Shown here in pieces: positions 1 through 12,385 of a DNA stretch of 64,000 bases. The stretch covers positions 124,001 to 188,000 of the forward strand of contig NC_079264.1 in the NCBI RefSeq assembly GCF_947241705.1, written 5' to 3'. Below the pieces are notes generated by a model, which was given only the letters and a program-made list of their open reading frames with translations, was not told the DNA's origin and did not search any database. Made by a program: the position numbers and the translations under genes. The stretch comes from Saccharomyces mikatae IFO 1815 (Eukaryota > Ascomycota > Saccharomycetes > Saccharomycetales > Saccharomycetaceae). How positions within the stretch are numbered: position 1 is the stretch's first letter; every line of letters starts with the position of its first letter.

Positions 1-415
1 GATCATCTCGTACTTCCTCTTCTAAATCCCACGACCTCAGGTTTTGGGAGTTCCTTCTAATCAATTTATTCAAATACTTCCTCTCGTGTTCCGTTAGTGT
101 TCCCTCTTGTTGATGTCTTTTTAGAACCTGGTATTTCGCCAGTTGTTCAAGTTGCTCCTTATCATGTTTGTGTTTTTTGACCTGTCTCTTTTTGGCTAAC
201 TTACATCTTTTTTTAATTTTATGAACATCACGATTTTGTAACTCCACTCTCTTTCTCAAATTTCTATCGATCAACTGAGCCTTTGACCCATTCTGTACAC
301 TTTCTTTATTACTACTGGCTCTAATTTTGGGAACACCAGGCAAAAGATTCGAAAGCAGCCCATTGATTACTGATGTAGCCTGATATTTTGAAGCTTGGCT
401 ATGTAAAGACGACAT
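1..415 (-). CDS. RRT14: RRT14, nucleolar ribosome-biogenesis protein (5' part only)
   Basis: The reverse strand reads from an ATG at 415-413 through about 138 codons with no stop to the left edge, so the 3' end lies outside the window. It begins MSSLHSQASKYQ and runs into a very basic stretch (HKIKKRCKLAKKRQVKKHKHDK) followed by an acidic end (SWDLEEEVRDD). This matches what I recall of S. cerevisiae Rrt14 (YIL127C, 206 aa), a small nucleolar protein linked to rDNA transcription and ribosome synthesis. It is transcribed divergently from STH1, and the shared 358-bp gap carries PAC and RRPE elements that fit the ribosome-biogenesis regulon. The basic composition suits binding to RNA or pre-ribosomes, but no catalytic motif is visible. 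Confidence 0.88.
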   Translation of the reverse strand, partial: MSSLHSQASKYQATSVINGLLSNLLPGVPKIRASSNKESVQNGSKAQLIDRNLRKRVELQNRDVHKIKKRCKLAKKRQVKKHKHDKEQLEQLAKYQVLKRHQQEGTLTEHERKYLNKLIRRNSQNLRSWDLEEEVRDD

Positions 416-531
416 ATTTACGCAGTTAAAAGTACAAAGTCGCAACTCAGTTTGTTTTAATTCTACCTATCGCTCTCACAGGTTATCATCATTACGACTG
501 TTAATCATATTTTTGTATATCTTTGTTCAAG

Positions 532-549
532 CTCATCGCAAAAATTTTT
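532..549 (-). promoter_or_regulatory. PAC + RRPE ribosome-biogenesis promoter elements
   Basis: CTCATCGC (532-539, the reverse of the PAC core GCGATGAG) directly abuts AAAAATTTTT (540-549, an RRPE core). The pair is the usual signature of ribosome-biogenesis promoters (Dot6/Tod6 and Stb3 sites). It lies 117 bp upstream of RRT14 on the minus strand and about 225 bp upstream of STH1, so RRT14 is the likelier target. Both motifs were read directly; their use is inferred. Confidence 0.72.
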
Positions 550-567
550 CAAAGCGAGTATCGAGGT

Positions 568-587
568 CACGTGTTCCATACCACGTG
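568..587. promoter_or_regulatory. Two CACGTG E-boxes in the RRT14-STH1 gap
   Basis: CACGTG occurs at 568-573 (as GTCACGTG, the form favoured by Cbf1) and again at 582-587, with starts 14 bp apart. They sit about 190-205 bp upstream of STH1. Candidate binders are Cbf1, Pho4 or Tye7. The rest of the 416-773 gap shows no gene; short open frames in it look like chance. Confidence 0.5.
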
Positions 588-773
588 ATTGATGGGTACC
601 CGCCTCATGGTAAAAGAAAAAAGACACCAATTTGGCAGCGAAAGAGAAAAAAGTTTATCAATAACGAAAACGAAACTTTAGAGGAAAAAGGATATAGAGA
701 AAAACAAAGGTAATCAGCGGCTATTTTGGTGGGGATAACAACATAAAGAAGCAACACACTTTAATAAGCGGGA

Positions 774-3700
774 ATGCTTCAGGAACAGTCTGAGTTGGTG
801 AGCACGGTGATGAATAATACACCCACAACAGTTGCCGCATTAGCTGCGGTTGCTGCAGCTTCCGAAACAAATGGAAAACTAGAGTCCGAAGAACTACCTG
901 AAATTACGATTCCTAAGCCAAGAAGTAGTGTACAGTTAGAACAGCTACTGTACCGTTATAGAGCTATTCAAAACCATCCCAAGGAAAATAAGTTGGAAAT
1001 GAAAGCAATAGAGGGTACCTTGATGAAGATATCACGTGACCAGGATCGCTACGAAACTAAGTTAGAAACTTTGAGAAAGAGTATAGATGAGGGATTTCAT
1101 TATGATGAGGATTTACTTAACAAACATCTAGTTGCGTTGCAGCTACTAGAGAAAGATACTGATGTTCCTGATTATGTTTTATACCTACCAGACATCGATA
1201 ACGATGAAACTATCGTGAAAGAAGTAGATTTCCCGGGAAAGAAGCCAATAAGAATCTCTATGGATTTCAATACGAAGGCTAAAAGTTTAGATTTAGAATC
1301 AAAGTTTTCCAACGCCACAAAGACTGCATTGGGCGATCCAGAAACAGAAATAAGAATATCTGCTCGCATATCCAACAGAATCAAGGAGCTTGAAAGACTA
1401 CCTGCCAATTTGGGTACATACTCACTAGATGATTGTTTGGAGTTTATAACAAAAGATGATTTATCGTCCAGAATGGACACTTTCAAGATCAAGGCTCTTT
1501 TGGAATTGAAGAGTTTAAAGCTACTTACTAAACAAAAATCCATCAGGCAAAAATTGATTAACAATGTTGCTAGTCAAGCACACCACAATGTTCCATATTT
1601 GCGTGATTCTCCTTTCACAGCAGCAGCGCAAAGGTCCGTTCAAATAAGGAGTAAAGTGATTGTCCCACAAACTGTTCGCTTGGCGGAAGAATTAGAAAGA
1701 CAACAATTACTGGAAAAGAGAAAGAAGGAACGTAATTTACATCTACAGAAAATAAACAGCATCATTGATTTCATCAAGGAAAGACAGTCTGAGCAATGGT
1801 CTCGCCAAGAACGTTGCTTCCAATTTGGTAGATTAGGTGCTTCATTACATAATCAAATGGAGAAGGATGAACAGAAAAGGATAGAAAGAACCGCCAAGCA
1901 ACGTTTAGCTGCTTTGAAATCTAATGATGAAGAAGCTTACTTAAAACTGTTAGATCAAACTAAGGACACTAGAATTACACAATTATTAAGACAGACCAAT
2001 ACTTTCTTAGATTCTTTGTCAGAGGCCGTTAGAGCACAACAAAATGAGGCAAAAATACTTCATGGTGAGGAGGTTCAAGCGATTACTGATGAAGAAAGAG
2101 AAAAGACTGACTATTATGAAGTGGCTCACAGAATCAAAGAAAAGATTGACAAACAACCTTCAATTCTTGTCGGTGGTACTTTAAAAGAGTATCAATTGCG
2201 CGGTTTAGAATGGATGGTATCGCTGTACAATAATCATTTGAATGGTATTTTAGCAGACGAAATGGGTCTGGGTAAAACCATTCAGTCCATTTCTCTAATA
2301 ACGTACCTCTATGAAGCTAAAAAGGATATGGGCCCTTTCCTAGTTATTGTACCCCTATCCACTATAACAAATTGGACACTGGAATTCGAAAAATGGGCTC
2401 CGAGCTTAAACACTATTATATACAAAGGCACCCCAAACCAAAGACACTCTTTACAACATCAGATAAGGATTGGAAATTTTGATGTCTTATTAACAACTTA
2501 TGAATATATTATCAAAGATAAATCTCTTTTATCTAAACATGATTGGGCTCATATGATCATTGATGAAGGTCATAGAATGAAGAATGCACAATCCAAGCTA
2601 TCATTCACAATTTCCCATTATTACCGTACAAGAAATAGATTGATTCTAACAGGTACCCCTTTACAAAACAATCTTCCAGAATTATGGGCACTGTTAAATT
2701 TTGTTTTGCCGAAAATTTTCAATTCGGCTAAGACTTTTGAAGACTGGTTTAATACTCCTTTTGCTAACACTGGTACCCAAGAGAAATTAGAGTTAACAGA
2801 AGAAGAAACGTTGTTGATTATCAGAAGACTGCATAAGGTGTTGAGACCATTCTTATTACGTCGTTTGAAGAAAGAAGTAGAAAAAGATTTGCCTGATAAG
2901 GTGGAGAAGGTTATTAAATGTAAACTATCTGGTTTGCAACAACAATTATATCAGCAAATGCTAAAGCATAACGCGTTGTTTGTTGGTGCAGGAACAGAGG
3001 GCGCCACTAAAGGTGGGATTAAAGGTCTGAACAATAAAATTATGCAATTGAGAAAAATCTGTAATCATCCCTTCGTATTTGATGAAGTTGAAGGTGTCGT
3101 AAATCCTTCGAGAGGCAATAGCGATCTCCTTTACAGAGTAGCTGGTAAATTTGAATTATTGGATAGAGTGCTACCTAAATTCAAAGCCTCGGGTCATAGA
3201 GTATTAATGTTTTTCCAAATGACTCAGGTTATGGATATTATGGAAGATTTTTTAAGGATGAAAGACTTGAAGTATATGAGATTGGATGGTAGTACAAAGA
3301 CCGAGGAGAGAACAGAAATGCTGAATGCGTTTAATGCACCAAATTCCGATTATTTCTGCTTCCTTCTATCGACCAGAGCTGGTGGTTTGGGTTTGAATTT
3401 ACAAACTGCAGATACTGTAATCATCTTTGATACAGATTGGAATCCACATCAGGATTTACAAGCACAAGATAGAGCTCACAGAATTGGGCAAAAGAATGAA
3501 GTTAGAATTTTAAGATTAATCACTACCGATTCTGTGGAAGAAGTTATTTTGGAAAGGGCCATGCAAAAATTGGATATTGATGGTAAAGTTATTCAAGCAG
3601 GTAAATTTGATAACAAATCAACCGCAGAGGAGCAAGAAGCATTTTTGAGAAGATTGATTGAAAGTGAAACGAATAGAGACGATGATGACAAGGCAGAATT

Positions 3701-4853
3701 AGATGATGATGAGTTAAATGATACTTTGGCCAGAAGCGCCGATGAAAAAATACTGTTTGATGAAATCGATAAGGAAAGAATGAGCCAAGAAAGAGCAGAC
3801 GCTAAGGCTCATGGTCTGAGAGTTCCACCTCCTAGATTGATTCAACTAGACGAACTACCTAAAGTCTTCAGAGAAGATATTGAGGAACATTTCAAGAAAG
3901 AGGACTCTGAACCATTGGGAAGAATTAGACAAAAGAAAAGAGTTTACTATGACGATGGTCTTACTGAAGAACAATTTTTAGAGGCTGTGGAGGATGAAAA
4001 TATGTCTTTAGAAGATGCTATCAAGAAAAGACGTCAAGCTCGTGAAAAGAGGAGACTACGTCAGAATGGCACAAAGGAAAACGAAATAGAAACGCTTGAA
4101 AATACGCCTGATGCATCTGAAACTTCTTTGGCTGATAATGATAGTTTCAGGACGAATATAGATGATGAAGCTGGTGCTAATCAGGAATCTACAGTTTCTC
4201 CATCGAAACGCCGGAGTAGTAGAAGGAAAAGAACCATTGCCATTGTTGCCGCAGAAGACAAGGAAAATGTTGAAGAAGAGAGCGTTCCCAAAGAAAACGG
4301 GGACGCCAAGGTAGAAGAGGAACAAAAAAGTAGCTCCGTCGAAATTATAAATGGTTCGGAATCCAAGAAGAAGAAAACCAAATTAACAGTCAAGATAAAG
4401 TTAAAGAAGACAGCCGTGTCAGATAATAATGATAGCAAACAAACAGAGGAAACCTCAGAGGCAAAATCACCTCTGAAGAAGACTCCAGCCAGGAAAACTA
4501 AAGCGAAACTAAAGTCGCCTGGAATTTTTCCTGCCGTGGAAAAATTGGTGGAAGAAATGCGTGGATTGTTAGATGAAGCAGATTCCCATCCAAGAACATC
4601 CATTTTTGAAAAACTTCCATCAAGGCGTGACTATCCGGATTATTTCAAGGTAATTGAGAAACCTATGGCTATTGATATCATTCTAAAGAACAGTAAGAAT
4701 GGCACATACAAAACCTTGGACGACGTAAGACAAGCCTTGCAAATAATGTTTGAAAACGCCAGATTTTACAATGAGGAGGGCTCCTGGGTTTACATCGATG
4801 CCGACAAGCTAAATGAGTTTACTGATGAATGGTTCAAGGAACACTCGTCTTAA
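774..4853 (+). CDS. STH1: STH1, ATPase subunit of the RSC chromatin remodeller
   Basis: A 1359-codon ORF matching S. cerevisiae Sth1/Nps1 (YIL126W) from the first residue (MLQEQSEL), so the start is secure. It is the essential Snf2-family ATPase of RSC, which slides and evicts nucleosomes in the nucleus. Order of parts: N-terminal QLQ-like region near 50-70 (QLEQLLYRYRAIQ), HSA helix near 300-380 that binds actin-related proteins, DEAD-like ATPase lobe with Walker A DEMGLGKT (Lys501) and DEGH at 597-600, helicase C lobe with the LLSTRAGGLGLNLQTAD block and QAQDRAHRIGQ, an acidic/basic low-complexity tail, and a C-terminal bromodomain (about 1250-1359, with PDYFKVIEKPMAID). The ATPase core is almost unchanged from S. 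cerevisiae; most differences lie in the first 170 residues and in the 1080-1240 linker. Confidence 0.98.
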   Translation: MLQEQSELVSTVMNNTPTTVAALAAVAAASETNGKLESEELPEITIPKPRSSVQLEQLLYRYRAIQNHPKENKLEMKAIEGTLMKISRDQDRYETKLETLRKSIDEGFHYDEDLLNKHLVALQLLEKDTDVPDYVLYLPDIDNDETIVKEVDFPGKKPIRISMDFNTKAKSLDLESKFSNATKTALGDPETEIRISARISNRIKELERLPANLGTYSLDDCLEFITKDDLSSRMDTFKIKALLELKSLKLLTKQKSIRQKLINNVASQAHHNVPYLRDSPFTAAAQRSVQIRSKVIVPQTVRLAEELERQQLLEKRKKERNLHLQKINSIIDFIKERQSEQWSRQERCFQFGRLGASLHNQMEKDEQKRIERTAKQRLAALKSNDEEAYLKLLDQTKDTRITQLLRQTNTFLDSLSEAVRAQQNEAKILHGEEVQAITDEEREKTDYYEVAHRIKEKIDKQPSILVGGTLKEYQLRGLEWMVSLYNNHLNGILADEMGLGKTIQSISLITYLYEAKKDMGPFLVIVPLSTITNWTLEFEKWAPSLNTIIYKGTPNQRHSLQHQIRIGNFDVLLTTYEYIIKDKSLLSKHDWAHMIIDEGHRMKNAQSKLSFTISHYYRTRNRLILTGTPLQNNLPELWALLNFVLPKIFNSAKTFEDWFNTPFANTGTQEKLELTEEETLLIIRRLHKVLRPFLLRRLKKEVEKDLPDKVEKVIKCKLSGLQQQLYQQMLKHNALFVGAGTEGATKGGIKGLNNKIMQLRKICNHPFVFDEVEGVVNPSRGNSDLLYRVAGKFELLDRVLPKFKASGHRVLMFFQMTQVMDIMEDFLRMKDLKYMRLDGSTKTEERTEMLNAFNAPNSDYFCFLLSTRAGGLGLNLQTADTVIIFDTDWNPHQDLQAQDRAHRIGQKNEVRILRLITTDSVEEVILERAMQKLDIDGKVIQAGKFDNKSTAEEQEAFLRRLIESETNRDDDDKAELDDDELNDTLARSADEKILFDEIDKERMSQERADAKAHGLRVPPPRLIQLDELPKVFREDIEEHFKKEDSEPLGRIRQKKRVYYDDGLTEEQFLEAVEDENMSLEDAIKKRRQAREKRRLRQNGTKENEIETLENTPDASETSLADNDSFRTNIDDEAGANQESTVSPSKRRSSRRKRTIAIVAAEDKENVEEESVPKENGDAKVEEEQKSSSVEIINGSESKKKKTKLTVKIKLKKTAVSDNNDSKQTEETSEAKSPLKKTPARKTKAKLKSPGIFPAVEKLVEEMRGLLDEADSHPRTSIFEKLPSRRDYPDYFKVIEKPMAIDIILKNSKNGTYKTLDDVRQALQIMFENARFYNEEGSWVYIDADKLNEFTDEWFKEHSS

Positions 4854-5471
4854 AGCCCACATCACCACATGACTTTTTTAGAAATATACCCCTTTTTTTC
4901 CTTATATACTGTTCATATCTTTTCGTCCAGTCTGTACGTACGTATGTTTGACAAATATATAACACTGTAACAATAAGATCAATAGAGTAAGTACACAATA
5001 CACAAGAATAGTCAACGTTGCTTGGCATATTATCCTGTTTTTTAGTAGCGCAAACCATCACCCGCCCGGGCCGGACCAGTTAGCTTCGACCGTTTGCGGT
5101 TCCGGGGCTAAGGAAGGGGCCTCTGCAAATAAGAAAGAGGTATTACACATAGATGATTGGCAAAGGGACCGTGGGAGCCAAGACCTATCTATATGTAAGT
5201 CCGATCTACGATAACGGTGCAGATTCATTGGGCGTGTACTATTTATACTTTACCTAACCTGTGTGTTATTTAATAAGATCATAACCTGTTTGCTTTTCCC
5301 CTCAATTTTGTTTTTTTAACACATTATAAGCAGTCAAATACAGGCAAGAAGAAAGAAAGAAGTGGTTAATACTAAACACCGTAATTTTTCTTACTTCCCC
5401 ACATCATAACTTCGTCCAGAAGAAACGAAAATAAAAGGAATTTTTAGAAAACACCAAGCTTTATCATCATC
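4854..5471 (+). promoter_or_regulatory. STH1-KGD1 intergenic region with CCAAT boxes
   Basis: No gene seen. Reverse CCAAT boxes (ATTGG) lie at 5156-5160 and 5227-5231, about 315 and 240 bp upstream of KGD1. That fits Hap2/3/4/5 control, which is established for KGD1 in S. cerevisiae. A short GC-rich patch (CCGCCCGGGCCGG, near 5062-5074) stands out from the AT-rich surroundings. Assignment of the boxes is by motif and position only. Confidence 0.5.
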
Positions 5472-8400
5472 ATGCTAAGGTTAGTGTCTTCACAAACATG
5501 CCGGTATAGTTCGAGAAGGCTATTGAAAACATCTCTACTTAAGAATGTATCTACCGTGAGAGTTGTGAGAAGAGGACTAGCCACTACTGGTACTGATAAT
5601 TTTCTATCGACTTCAAATGCCACTTACATCGATGAGATGTACCAAGCTTGGCAGAAAGACCCATCTTCCGTCCATGTTTCATGGGATGCATATTTCAAGA
5701 ATATGTCTAACCCAAGGGTCCCTGCTACGAAAGCTTTCCAGGCACCCCCCAGTATCAGTAATTTTCCTCAAGGTACTGAGGCCGCTCCGTTGGGGACCGC
5801 AATGACTGGTTCGGTGGATGAAAATGTCTCGATACATTTAAAAGTGCAATTGTTATGTAGAGCTTATCAAGTTAGAGGTCACTTAAAAGCACATATCGAT
5901 CCTTTAGGTATCTCATTCGGTAGTAACAAAAGTAATCCTGTTCCACCAGAATTGACGTTGGACTACTACGGCTTTAGCGAACACGATCTTGATAAGGAGA
6001 TTAATTTAGGGCCTGGTATTTTGCCAAGGTTTGCCAGTGACGGCAGATCAAAAATGACCTTGAGAGAAATTGTGGATCACTTAGAAAAGCTATACTGCTC
6101 CTCGTACGGTGTACAATACACACATATCCCATCTAAACAAAAGTGTGAGTGGTTAAGAGAAAGAATTGAAATTCCAGACCCTTACCAATACACAGTGGAT
6201 CAAAAGAGGCAGATCTTAGATAGATTAACATGGGCCACTTCCTTTGAGTCGTTCTTATCTACAAAGTTCCCAAATGATAAGAGATTCGGTTTGGAAGGTT
6301 TGGAAAGTGTTGTTCCAGGTATCAAAACTTTAATCGATCGTTCGGTTGAATTGGGTGTAGAGGATGTTGTTTTGGGTATGGCTCACCGTGGTAGACTAAA
6401 CGTCTTATCCAATGTGGTTCGTAAACCAAACGAATCCATCTTTTCTGAATTTAAGGGTTCCAGTGCCCGTGATGATATTGAAGGTTCGGGAGATGTTAAG
6501 TACCATTTAGGTATGAACTATCAAAGACCTACTACTTCAGGAAAGTATGTTAACTTATCCTTGGTTGCCAATCCCTCTCACTTGGAGTCCCAAGATCCAG
6601 TTGTTCTTGGTAGAACAAGAGCCTTATTACACGCCAAGAATGATTTAAATGAGAAAACAAAGGCTTTAGGTGTTTTATTGCATGGTGATGCTGCTTTTGC
6701 TGGCCAGGGTGTTGTCTATGAAACCATGGGCTTTTTGACCCTACCAGAGTACTCTACAGGTGGTACTATTCATATCATTACTAACAACCAAATCGGGTTT
6801 ACTACAGACCCAAGATTCGCAAGATCCACACCATATCCTTCCGATTTGGCCAAGGCTATTGATGCTCCAATTTTCCATGTCAATGCGAATGACGTGGAGG
6901 CTGTGACATTTATTTTTAATTTAGCTGCAGAATGGAGGCATAAATTCCACACCGATGCTATCATTGATATTGTTGGTTGGAGAAAACATGGTCACAACGA
7001 AACTGATCAGCCATCTTTCACCCAGCCACTGATGTACAAAAAAATTGCGAAGCAAAAATCTGTGATTGACGTCTATACTGAAAAGTTGATTAATGAAGGC
7101 TCATTTTCCAATAAAGATATTGATGAGCACAAGAAATGGGTATGGAACTTATTCGAGGATGCTTTCGAAAAGGCGAAAGATTACGTTCCATCACAAAGGG
7201 AATGGTTGACAGCTGCGTGGGAAGGATTCAAATCACCAAAGGAATTGGCAACCGAGATATTGCCACACGAACCAACTAATGTTCCTGAAAAAACTTTGAA
7301 AGAGTTAGGTAAAGTTCTCTCCTCGTGGCCTGAAGGCTTCGAAGTGCACAAAAATCTAAAGAGAATTTTGAAAAATAGAGGTAAATCTATCGAGACAGGT
7401 GAAGGCATTGATTGGGCTACCGGTGAAGCTTTGGCATTCGGTACTTTAGTTTTAGATGGCCAAAATGTCAGAGTTTCTGGTGAGGATGTGGAAAGAGGTA
7501 CATTTTCTCAACGTCACGCAGTTTTGCATGACCAACAATCTGAAGCCATTTACACACCGCTAAGCACCTTGAACAATGAAAAGGCTGATTTCACAATCGC
7601 TAATTCCTCCTTGTCCGAATACGGTGTCATGGGTTTCGAATATGGTTATTCACTAACTTCTCCAGATTATTTAGTCATGTGGGAAGCTCAATTCGGTGAT
7701 TTTGCGAATACAGCGCAAGTTATCATCGATCAGTTTATTGCCGGTGGTGAACAAAAATGGAAGCAACGTTCTGGTTTAGTTTTGTCTTTGCCTCATGGTT
7801 ACGATGGACAGGGTCCAGAACACTCATCTGGTAGATTAGAAAGATTCTTGCAATTAGCCAACGAAGACCCAAGATATTTCCCATCGGAGGAAAAATTGCA
7901 AAGACAACATCAAGATTGTAATTTCCAGGTGGTGTACCCAACTACACCAGCTAACCTATTCCATATCTTAAGAAGACAACAGCATCGTCAATTCCGTAAG
8001 CCGTTAGCATTATTATTCTCCAAGCAATTGTTACGTCACCCATTAGCCAGATCATCACTCTCTGAGTTCAGCGAAGGTGGATTCCAATGGATTATTGAGG
8101 ATATTGAGCATGGGAAGAGTATCAGTACAAAAGAGGAAACCAAGAGACTTGTTTTACTAAGTGGGCAAGTTTACACTGCTTTACACAAAAGACGTGAGAC
8201 TCTGGGTGATAAGACCACCGCCTTCTTAAAGATTGAAGAACTTCACCCATTCCCATTTGCTCAACTACGCGATTCGTTGAACTCTTATCCAAACTTGGAA
8301 GAAATTGTTTGGTGCCAAGAAGAACCATTGAACATGGGTTCTTGGGCATATACAGAACCACGGTTGCACACCACATTGAAGGAAACAGATAAGTATAAGG

Positions 8401-8516
8401 ATTTCAAAGTCAGATATTGTGGCAGAAACCCAAGTGGTGCTGTTGCCGCAGGTAGTAAAGCGCTACATTTGGCCGAAGAAGATGCTTTCTTGAAAGATGT
8501 TTTCCAACAATCCTAA
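5472..8516 (+). CDS. KGD1: KGD1, 2-oxoglutarate dehydrogenase E1 component
   Basis: A 1014-codon ORF, the same length as S. cerevisiae Kgd1 (YIL125W). It is the thiamine-diphosphate E1 subunit of the mitochondrial alpha-ketoglutarate dehydrogenase complex, which decarboxylates 2-oxoglutarate in the TCA cycle and passes the succinyl group to Kgd2. The first ~40 residues are rich in Arg, Ser and Leu without acidic residues, a typical matrix-targeting presequence. The E1 N-terminal helix follows ([20 protein letters not shown]). The dehydrogenase domain includes [14 protein letters not shown] and [14 protein letters not shown]. The transketolase-like pyrimidine-binding part spans about 640-850, ending near [17 protein letters not shown]. 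Conserved C-terminal blocks include [12 protein letters not shown] and [13 protein letters not shown]. No break or odd residue was noticed. Upstream CCAAT boxes fit respiratory induction. Confidence 0.98.
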   Translation: MLRLVSSQTCRYSSRRLLKTSLLKNVSTVRVVRRGLATTGTDNFLSTSNATYIDEMYQAWQKDPSSVHVSWDAYFKNMSNPRVPATKAFQAPPSISNFPQGTEAAPLGTAMTGSVDENVSIHLKVQLLCRAYQVRGHLKAHIDPLGISFGSNKSNPVPPELTLDYYGFSEHDLDKEINLGPGILPRFASDGRSKMTLREIVDHLEKLYCSSYGVQYTHIPSKQKCEWLRERIEIPDPYQYTVDQKRQILDRLTWATSFESFLSTKFPNDKRFGLEGLESVVPGIKTLIDRSVELGVEDVVLGMAHRGRLNVLSNVVRKPNESIFSEFKGSSARDDIEGSGDVKYHLGMNYQRPTTSGKYVNLSLVANPSHLESQDPVVLGRTRALLHAKNDLNEKTKALGVLLHGDAAFAGQGVVYETMGFLTLPEYSTGGTIHIITNNQIGFTTDPRFARSTPYPSDLAKAIDAPIFHVNANDVEAVTFIFNLAAEWRHKFHTDAIIDIVGWRKHGHNETDQPSFTQPLMYKKIAKQKSVIDVYTEKLINEGSFSNKDIDEHKKWVWNLFEDAFEKAKDYVPSQREWLTAAWEGFKSPKELATEILPHEPTNVPEKTLKELGKVLSSWPEGFEVHKNLKRILKNRGKSIETGEGIDWATGEALAFGTLVLDGQNVRVSGEDVERGTFSQRHAVLHDQQSEAIYTPLSTLNNEKADFTIANSSLSEYGVMGFEYGYSLTSPDYLVMWEAQFGDFANTAQVIIDQFIAGGEQKWKQRSGLVLSLPHGYDGQGPEHSSGRLERFLQLANEDPRYFPSEEKLQRQHQDCNFQVVYPTTPANLFHILRRQQHRQFRKPLALLFSKQLLRHPLARSSLSEFSEGGFQWIIEDIEHGKSISTKEETKRLVLLSGQVYTALHKRRETLGDKTTAFLKIEELHPFPFAQLRDSLNSYPNLEEIVWCQEEPLNMGSWAYTEPRLHTTLKETDKYKDFKVRYCGRNPSGAVAAGSKALHLAEEDAFLKDVFQQS

Positions 8517-8990
8517 GATAAATTTTTACCGATTGCTTTGTAGGATGCAACTATGAAAAAACATATAAAAATCAGCCATATACACGTACGATATTGTATT
8601 ACTTTAATGTGTATGGAGAGCTTCATTCCCTAAAAGAGTGATCTACAAGTAGTTTCTTTGATACATTTCCTTTTTTGTTTACGTTTGTTCACGTCCGCTT
8701 AACCTTTTTGAAATCATTTAATTTATCTCCTTGTTTATGTAAGATATTTTCTATTAGTGGTATTTCCTATTTATTCACAAATAATCTTTTCCCTTATGTA
8801 TTGACAAAGTGTCTTTCGAGCTTTTCTCTCTTAGTATGTTCGCAATTAATGCCTTTCTCGTCTTCGTCCGGTGCTGGAAAAAAAAAGTAAATGGGAGGGG
8901 TAGGGGTAGAGTAAGTGGAGAAGCTTAATTATTGATCTTGTACATTTACTACAACTTTCAATCAATTTTTTGACAAAAACAGCAAAGAAC
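8517..8990. other. KGD1-AYR1 intergenic region
   Basis: AT-rich spacer with pyrimidine-rich runs (for example near 8660-8800). It presumably holds the KGD1 3' end and the AYR1 promoter. I see no RNA gene, repeat or recognisable regulator site. The TTG-initiated frame that runs into AYR1 from 8970 has no support. Confidence 0.5.
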
Positions 8991-9884
8991 ATGTCGCAAT
9001 TACAATCACAACCTAAGAAAATCGCCGTAGTCACGGGCGCCTCGGCTGGTATTGGGTATGAGGTGACGAAGGAATTGGCCAAGAATGGGTATATGGTTTA
9101 TGCATGTGCAAGGAGATTAGAACCAATGGAACAGTTGACTTTTCAATTTGGTAACGACAGTGTTAAACCATACAAATTGGATATTTCTGAGCCAGAAGAA
9201 ATTGTAAAGTTTGCTGGCTTTTTGAGAACTACATTGCCTAATGGTAAATTGGATTTATTGTACAACAATGCCGGTCAGAGTTGTACTTTTGCCGCATTGG
9301 ACGCAACAGATGCTGTAATAGAGCAGTGTTTTAAGGTTAACGTGTTTGGGCACATCAATATGTGTCGTGAACTGTCTATATTTCTTGTGAATGCAAGAGG
9401 AACCATTGTTTTCACTGGTTCTCTAGCCGGTGTAGTATCATTTCCCTTTGGTAGTATTTACTCTGCCTCTAAAGCTGCAATTCATCAATATGCTCGCGGG
9501 TTGCATCTAGAAATGAAACCTTTTGGCGTGAGGGTCATCAACGCCATCACGGGTGGCGTGGCTACCGACATTGCCGACAAGAGGCCCTTGCCTGAAACCT
9601 CAATTTACAACTTTCCTGAAGGTAGGGACGCCTTTAATTCGAGGAAAACCATGGCCAAGGATAACAAGCCTATGCCAGCTGACGCGTACGCAAAACAACT
9701 GGTTCAAGATATCTTGAGTACTAGGGACCCCGTTGATGTATACAGGGGAACATTTGCCAATATCATGCGTTTTGTCATGATATTTGTTCCTTACTGGTTA
9801 TTGGAGAAAGGGCTTTCCAAGAAGTTCAAATTGGACAAGGTCAACAATGCTTTGAAATCAAAACAGAAGAATAAGGGCGATTAG
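8991..9884 (+). CDS. AYR1: AYR1, 1-acyl-dihydroxyacetone-phosphate reductase
   Basis: With the ATG at 8991 the product is 297 aa, the length of S. cerevisiae Ayr1 (YIL124W), and begins MSQLQSQPKKIAVVTG. The reading frame stays open upstream only to a TTG, so the internal ATG was chosen. It is a short-chain dehydrogenase/reductase that uses NADPH to reduce 1-acyl-DHAP to 1-acyl-glycerol-3-phosphate in phosphatidic-acid synthesis, on lipid droplets and ER. Visible motifs: cofactor loop TGASAGIG (15-22), NNAG (92-95), and catalytic YxxxK (Tyr157, Lys161 in YSASK). Gly16-Ala-Ser-Ala-Gly20 also fits the GxSxG pattern linked to Ayr1's reported triacylglycerol lipase activity. A hydrophobic patch near 258-276 (IMRFVMIFVPYWLL) may anchor it to the lipid surface; the tail is Lys-rich. 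Confidence 0.96.
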   Translation: MSQLQSQPKKIAVVTGASAGIGYEVTKELAKNGYMVYACARRLEPMEQLTFQFGNDSVKPYKLDISEPEEIVKFAGFLRTTLPNGKLDLLYNNAGQSCTFAALDATDAVIEQCFKVNVFGHINMCRELSIFLVNARGTIVFTGSLAGVVSFPFGSIYSASKAAIHQYARGLHLEMKPFGVRVINAITGGVATDIADKRPLPETSIYNFPEGRDAFNSRKTMAKDNKPMPADAYAKQLVQDILSTRDPVDVYRGTFANIMRFVMIFVPYWLLEKGLSKKFKLDKVNNALKSKQKNKGD

Positions 9885-10443
9885 TATGTTTCGCCATTGT
9901 TAATAGCTAAATAATATATACATATAAATGTGTTCGTATAAGTTGTATACCGTCCCATGAGATCAGTAGCTAATACTCTTTGAAACCAGTATTACACTGT
10001 CCTTTAACTCTTATTTATCTCTCATCGTAAATTCCTGTCACCTAACTCATTCTCTTTGTACATATCGTTTGAAACACACCAGGGCGGAAATTCGCTCATT
10101 TTCGCATCGTGCTTTGTTATTTTTTTTTCAAAATTGCCAATGTTTATTTATAAACTACATGAGAATAGTCTGCGTTTGTCTTTGCATTCCTCTTCTCTCA
10201 CTTAAGATATGAGAACACCATACCAAATATATATATCCACTCAGTTGAATAAGACGCTATAGCAAGATCCATTCGAATCGAAAGAAACAATTTCCTTGCA
10301 TCCCTCTCGAAATTTCCAACTATTTACAGTCCCTCCTTTACAAATTATCTAGCAAGCAAGAAATTTTTTGTTTAGTGCTATCCAACTACTTACATTCCTT
10401 TGAATATTACTAATTATAAGTTAAACTGAGCTCCTCTATCCAA
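9885..10443 (+). promoter_or_regulatory. SIM1 promoter and probable untranslated first exon
   Basis: This stretch precedes a GTAAGT splice-donor candidate at 10444. The part from about 10190 is pyrimidine-rich. It contains two perfect matches to the Ssd1-binding consensus CNYTCNYT: CCCTCCTT (10331-10338) and CATTCCTT (10393-10400). Ssd1 is known to bind 5' leaders of cell-wall mRNAs, including the SUN family. No ORF of note is present. The transcription start cannot be placed from sequence alone. Confidence 0.5.

Positions 10444-12385
<1,942 letters not shown>

Noticed and set aside
4056-4603. Antisense frames of 89 and 140 codons within STH1
   Set aside because: Shadows of a strongly biased coding region; no promoter or homology.
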